Assembly: GCA_018500005.2 (NCBI GenBank)
Contig: JAHBAP020000549.1
Coordinates: forward strand, 1 to 7,744
Length of the DNA stretch: 7,744 nt
Reading direction: 5' to 3'
Origin: Mycobacterium sp.
Lineage (GTDB): Bacteria; Actinomycetota; Actinomycetes; Mycobacteriales; Mycobacteriaceae
The notes beneath the pieces are model-generated. The model worked only from the letters and a program-made list of their open reading frames with translations, did no database searches and was not told where the DNA came from. The translations under genes and the position numbers were made by a program. Of the stretch, positions 6,487 to 7,744 are shown piece by piece; within the stretch, counting starts at the first letter, position 1, and each line of letters begins with the position of its first letter.

Positions 6487-7744
6487 TCACACGTGCGACC
6501 GGGCATGGGCGATAGCCTCGTCGAGCGAACTCATCAGATGGTTCTCGTGCCGAAGCGCGTCGTAAATACCGACGTTCGCCAACAGATTGAGGTGCTCGGG
6601 TTGCACACCCTTGATGATGACGGTGATCCCGCGGGCTTCGAGTTCGTGAACGATTTCGGCGAGGGTGTGGGCGCCGGTCGCGTCGAGCATGCCCAGTTTG
6701 GACATCCGGATGATCACCACCGCGACGTTGGGATGATCGGTGTCGGTAATGGCATGGGAGAGCCGTTCGGCGGCGCCGAAGAACATCGCGCCGTCCAGAC
6801 GCAGCAGGGCAATCCGCTCATCGCCTTCGCGACGGGGACCGGGCAGTTCCTCCCGGACCACGGTGCTGCGCCCAGCCACGGTGCGCAATGCGAAGAACGC
6901 CGCGACCATGATTCCGATCTTGACCGCCTCGATGAGATCGAAGCACACCGTTACCGCGGCGGTGAGCACGAAGGCGAGGGCATCCGACCTCGTCGAGTGC
7001 AGGATCTTGCCGATTGTGCTGGTCGAGACCATCCGGAAGGATGTCACCATCAGAACACCGGCCAAGGCGGACAATGGAATTGCCGATACCGGCCCCGTTG
7101 CCAGATACACGACCGCGAGAAGAAGCAGTGAGTGGACGATCGCAGCGACCCGCGTGCTGGCACCTGAGCGGACGTTGACCGCGGTTCGCGCGATTGCCCC
7201 GGTTGCAGGCATGCCGCCGAACCCACCGGCCGCCATCGACGCCAACCCCTGGCCCACCAGCTCCCGATCGGGGTCGTAGGACCCGGTGGGCGACATCGTC
7301 GCCGCCACCCGGGCCGAGAGCAGGGACTCGATCGCGGCCAGCGCGGCGATGGCCAGTGCCGCCCCGAGCAAGGTTCGCACCGCGCCCAAGTCCGCGTTCG
7401 GGATCGACGGTGCGGGCAGGTGCGACGGAAGTTCCCCGATGGTCGCGGCATCCAGGTGCAGTCCCGCGACGGCGACGGTCGCCACCACCACCGCAGTCAG
7501 CGACTCGGGGATGCCACGGTGCAGACGCGGAAGGACGACCATGAGCAGCGCGACCAGTCCCACGACGGCCAATGTCCTGCCCGCGGCCCGCCAGTCGGCG
7601 TGGGTGACCACCTCCCAGGCCGCAGCCAAGGTGCGGCGTCCGGACGGAGCCGTCGAGCCGAAGGCGGCGGGCACCTGTTGCAGGAAGATGATGGCTGCGA
7701 TCCCGAGGGTGAACCCTTCGATCACCGGCCACGGAATGAAGGTC
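6487..7744 (-). CDS. SulP-family anion transporter with C-terminal STAS domain (N-terminus cut by window edge)
   Basis: Inner-membrane SLC26/SulP-type permease. Members carry sulfate, bicarbonate, or other anions, usually with Na+ or H+; the substrate cannot be read from this sequence. The window holds 418 in-frame residues. They begin inside the membrane domain (FIPWPVIEGFTLGIAAIIFL), so the start lies beyond the right edge and an internal GTG at 7725 is not the real start. The SulP hallmark DRELVGQGLASMAAGGFGGM, then PATGAIARTAVN, lies at about 7270-7175. Several hydrophobic segments follow, including LLLLAVVYLATGPVSAIPL and IGIMVAAFFALRTVA. The last ~115 residues form a cytosolic STAS domain (IALLRLDGAMFFGAAERLSH ... 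LGMLDATGAHTL) with the DATG loop typical of STAS. It converges on mftR with a 20-base gap and no clear terminator. No known link to mycofactocin. Confidence 0.92.
   Translation of the reverse strand, partial: TFIPWPVIEGFTLGIAAIIFLQQVPAAFGSTAPSGRRTLAAAWEVVTHADWRAAGRTLAVVGLVALLMVVLPRLHRGIPESLTAVVVATVAVAGLHLDAATIGELPSHLPAPSIPNADLGAVRTLLGAALAIAALAAIESLLSARVAATMSPTGSYDPDRELVGQGLASMAAGGFGGMPATGAIARTAVNVRSGASTRVAAIVHSLLLLAVVYLATGPVSAIPLSALAGVLMVTSFRMVSTSTIGKILHSTRSDALAFVLTAAVTVCFDLIEAVKIGIMVAAFFALRTVAGRSTVVREELPGPRREGDERIALLRLDGAMFFGAAERLSHAITDTDHPNVAVVIIRMSKLGMLDATGAHTLAEIVHELEARGITVIIKGVQPEHLNLLANVGIYDALRHENHLMSSLDEAIAHARSHV

Noticed and set aside
6058..7131. 357-codon plus-strand frame spanning mftR and the SulP gene
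   Set aside because: It crosses two well-supported genes in other frames and has typical shadow composition.
1..7744. CRISPR arrays, tRNA/rRNA genes, insertion sequences, attachment sites
   Set aside because: No repeat-spacer pattern, transposase, inverted terminal repeats or RNA gene was seen; the window is filled by well-packed protein genes.

Overview
This window is a mycofactocin (MFT) biosynthesis locus from a high-GC actinobacterium. A Mycobacterium/Mycolicibacterium-type genome is most likely. The reasons are the strong G/C bias at third codon positions, frequent GTG starts, the gene order mftR <- -> mftABCDEFG known from mycobacteria, and protein motifs that look mycobacterial. The genus is an inference from remembered sequence families, because no search could be run.

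Layout. Positions 1-5787 on the minus strand hold one tightly packed operon, read from right to left: mftA (precursor peptide), mftB (peptide-binding chaperone), mftC (radical SAM/SPASM maturase), mftD (FMN dehydrogenase), mftE (creatininase-type peptidase), mftF (family 2 glycosyltransferase) and mftG (GMC oxidoreductase, cut by the left window edge). Every junction in the operon overlaps by 1-16 bases. An 88-base divergent intergenic region (5788-5875) carries the promoters and candidate operator sites. On its other side the TetR-type regulator mftR (5876-6466) reads on the plus strand. A SulP-family anion transporter with a C-terminal STAS domain converges on mftR from the right (6487 to the window edge, N-terminus missing), with only 20 bases between the two stop codons. 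No stretch longer than 300 bases is without a gene.

How the genes work together (established for mycofactocin). MftB presents MftA to MftC, which decarboxylates and cross-links the C-terminal Val-Tyr pair. MftE releases the modified dipeptide. MftD oxidatively deaminates it to premycofactocin, the redox-active core. MftF adds an oligoglucose chain. MftG passes electrons from reduced mycofactocin towards respiration. MftR is the local TetR-type regulator. The system supports alcohol oxidation by nicotinoprotein dehydrogenases that are encoded elsewhere.

The pathway itself is already described, and I do not see an undescribed system here. The items most worth a second look are the nested mftA/mftB overlap, an N-terminal region of MftF that looks like a PqqD/RRE fold, the Arg-to-Asn change in the active-site motif of MftD, the overlapping divergent promoters with phased half-sites, and the SulP neighbour.
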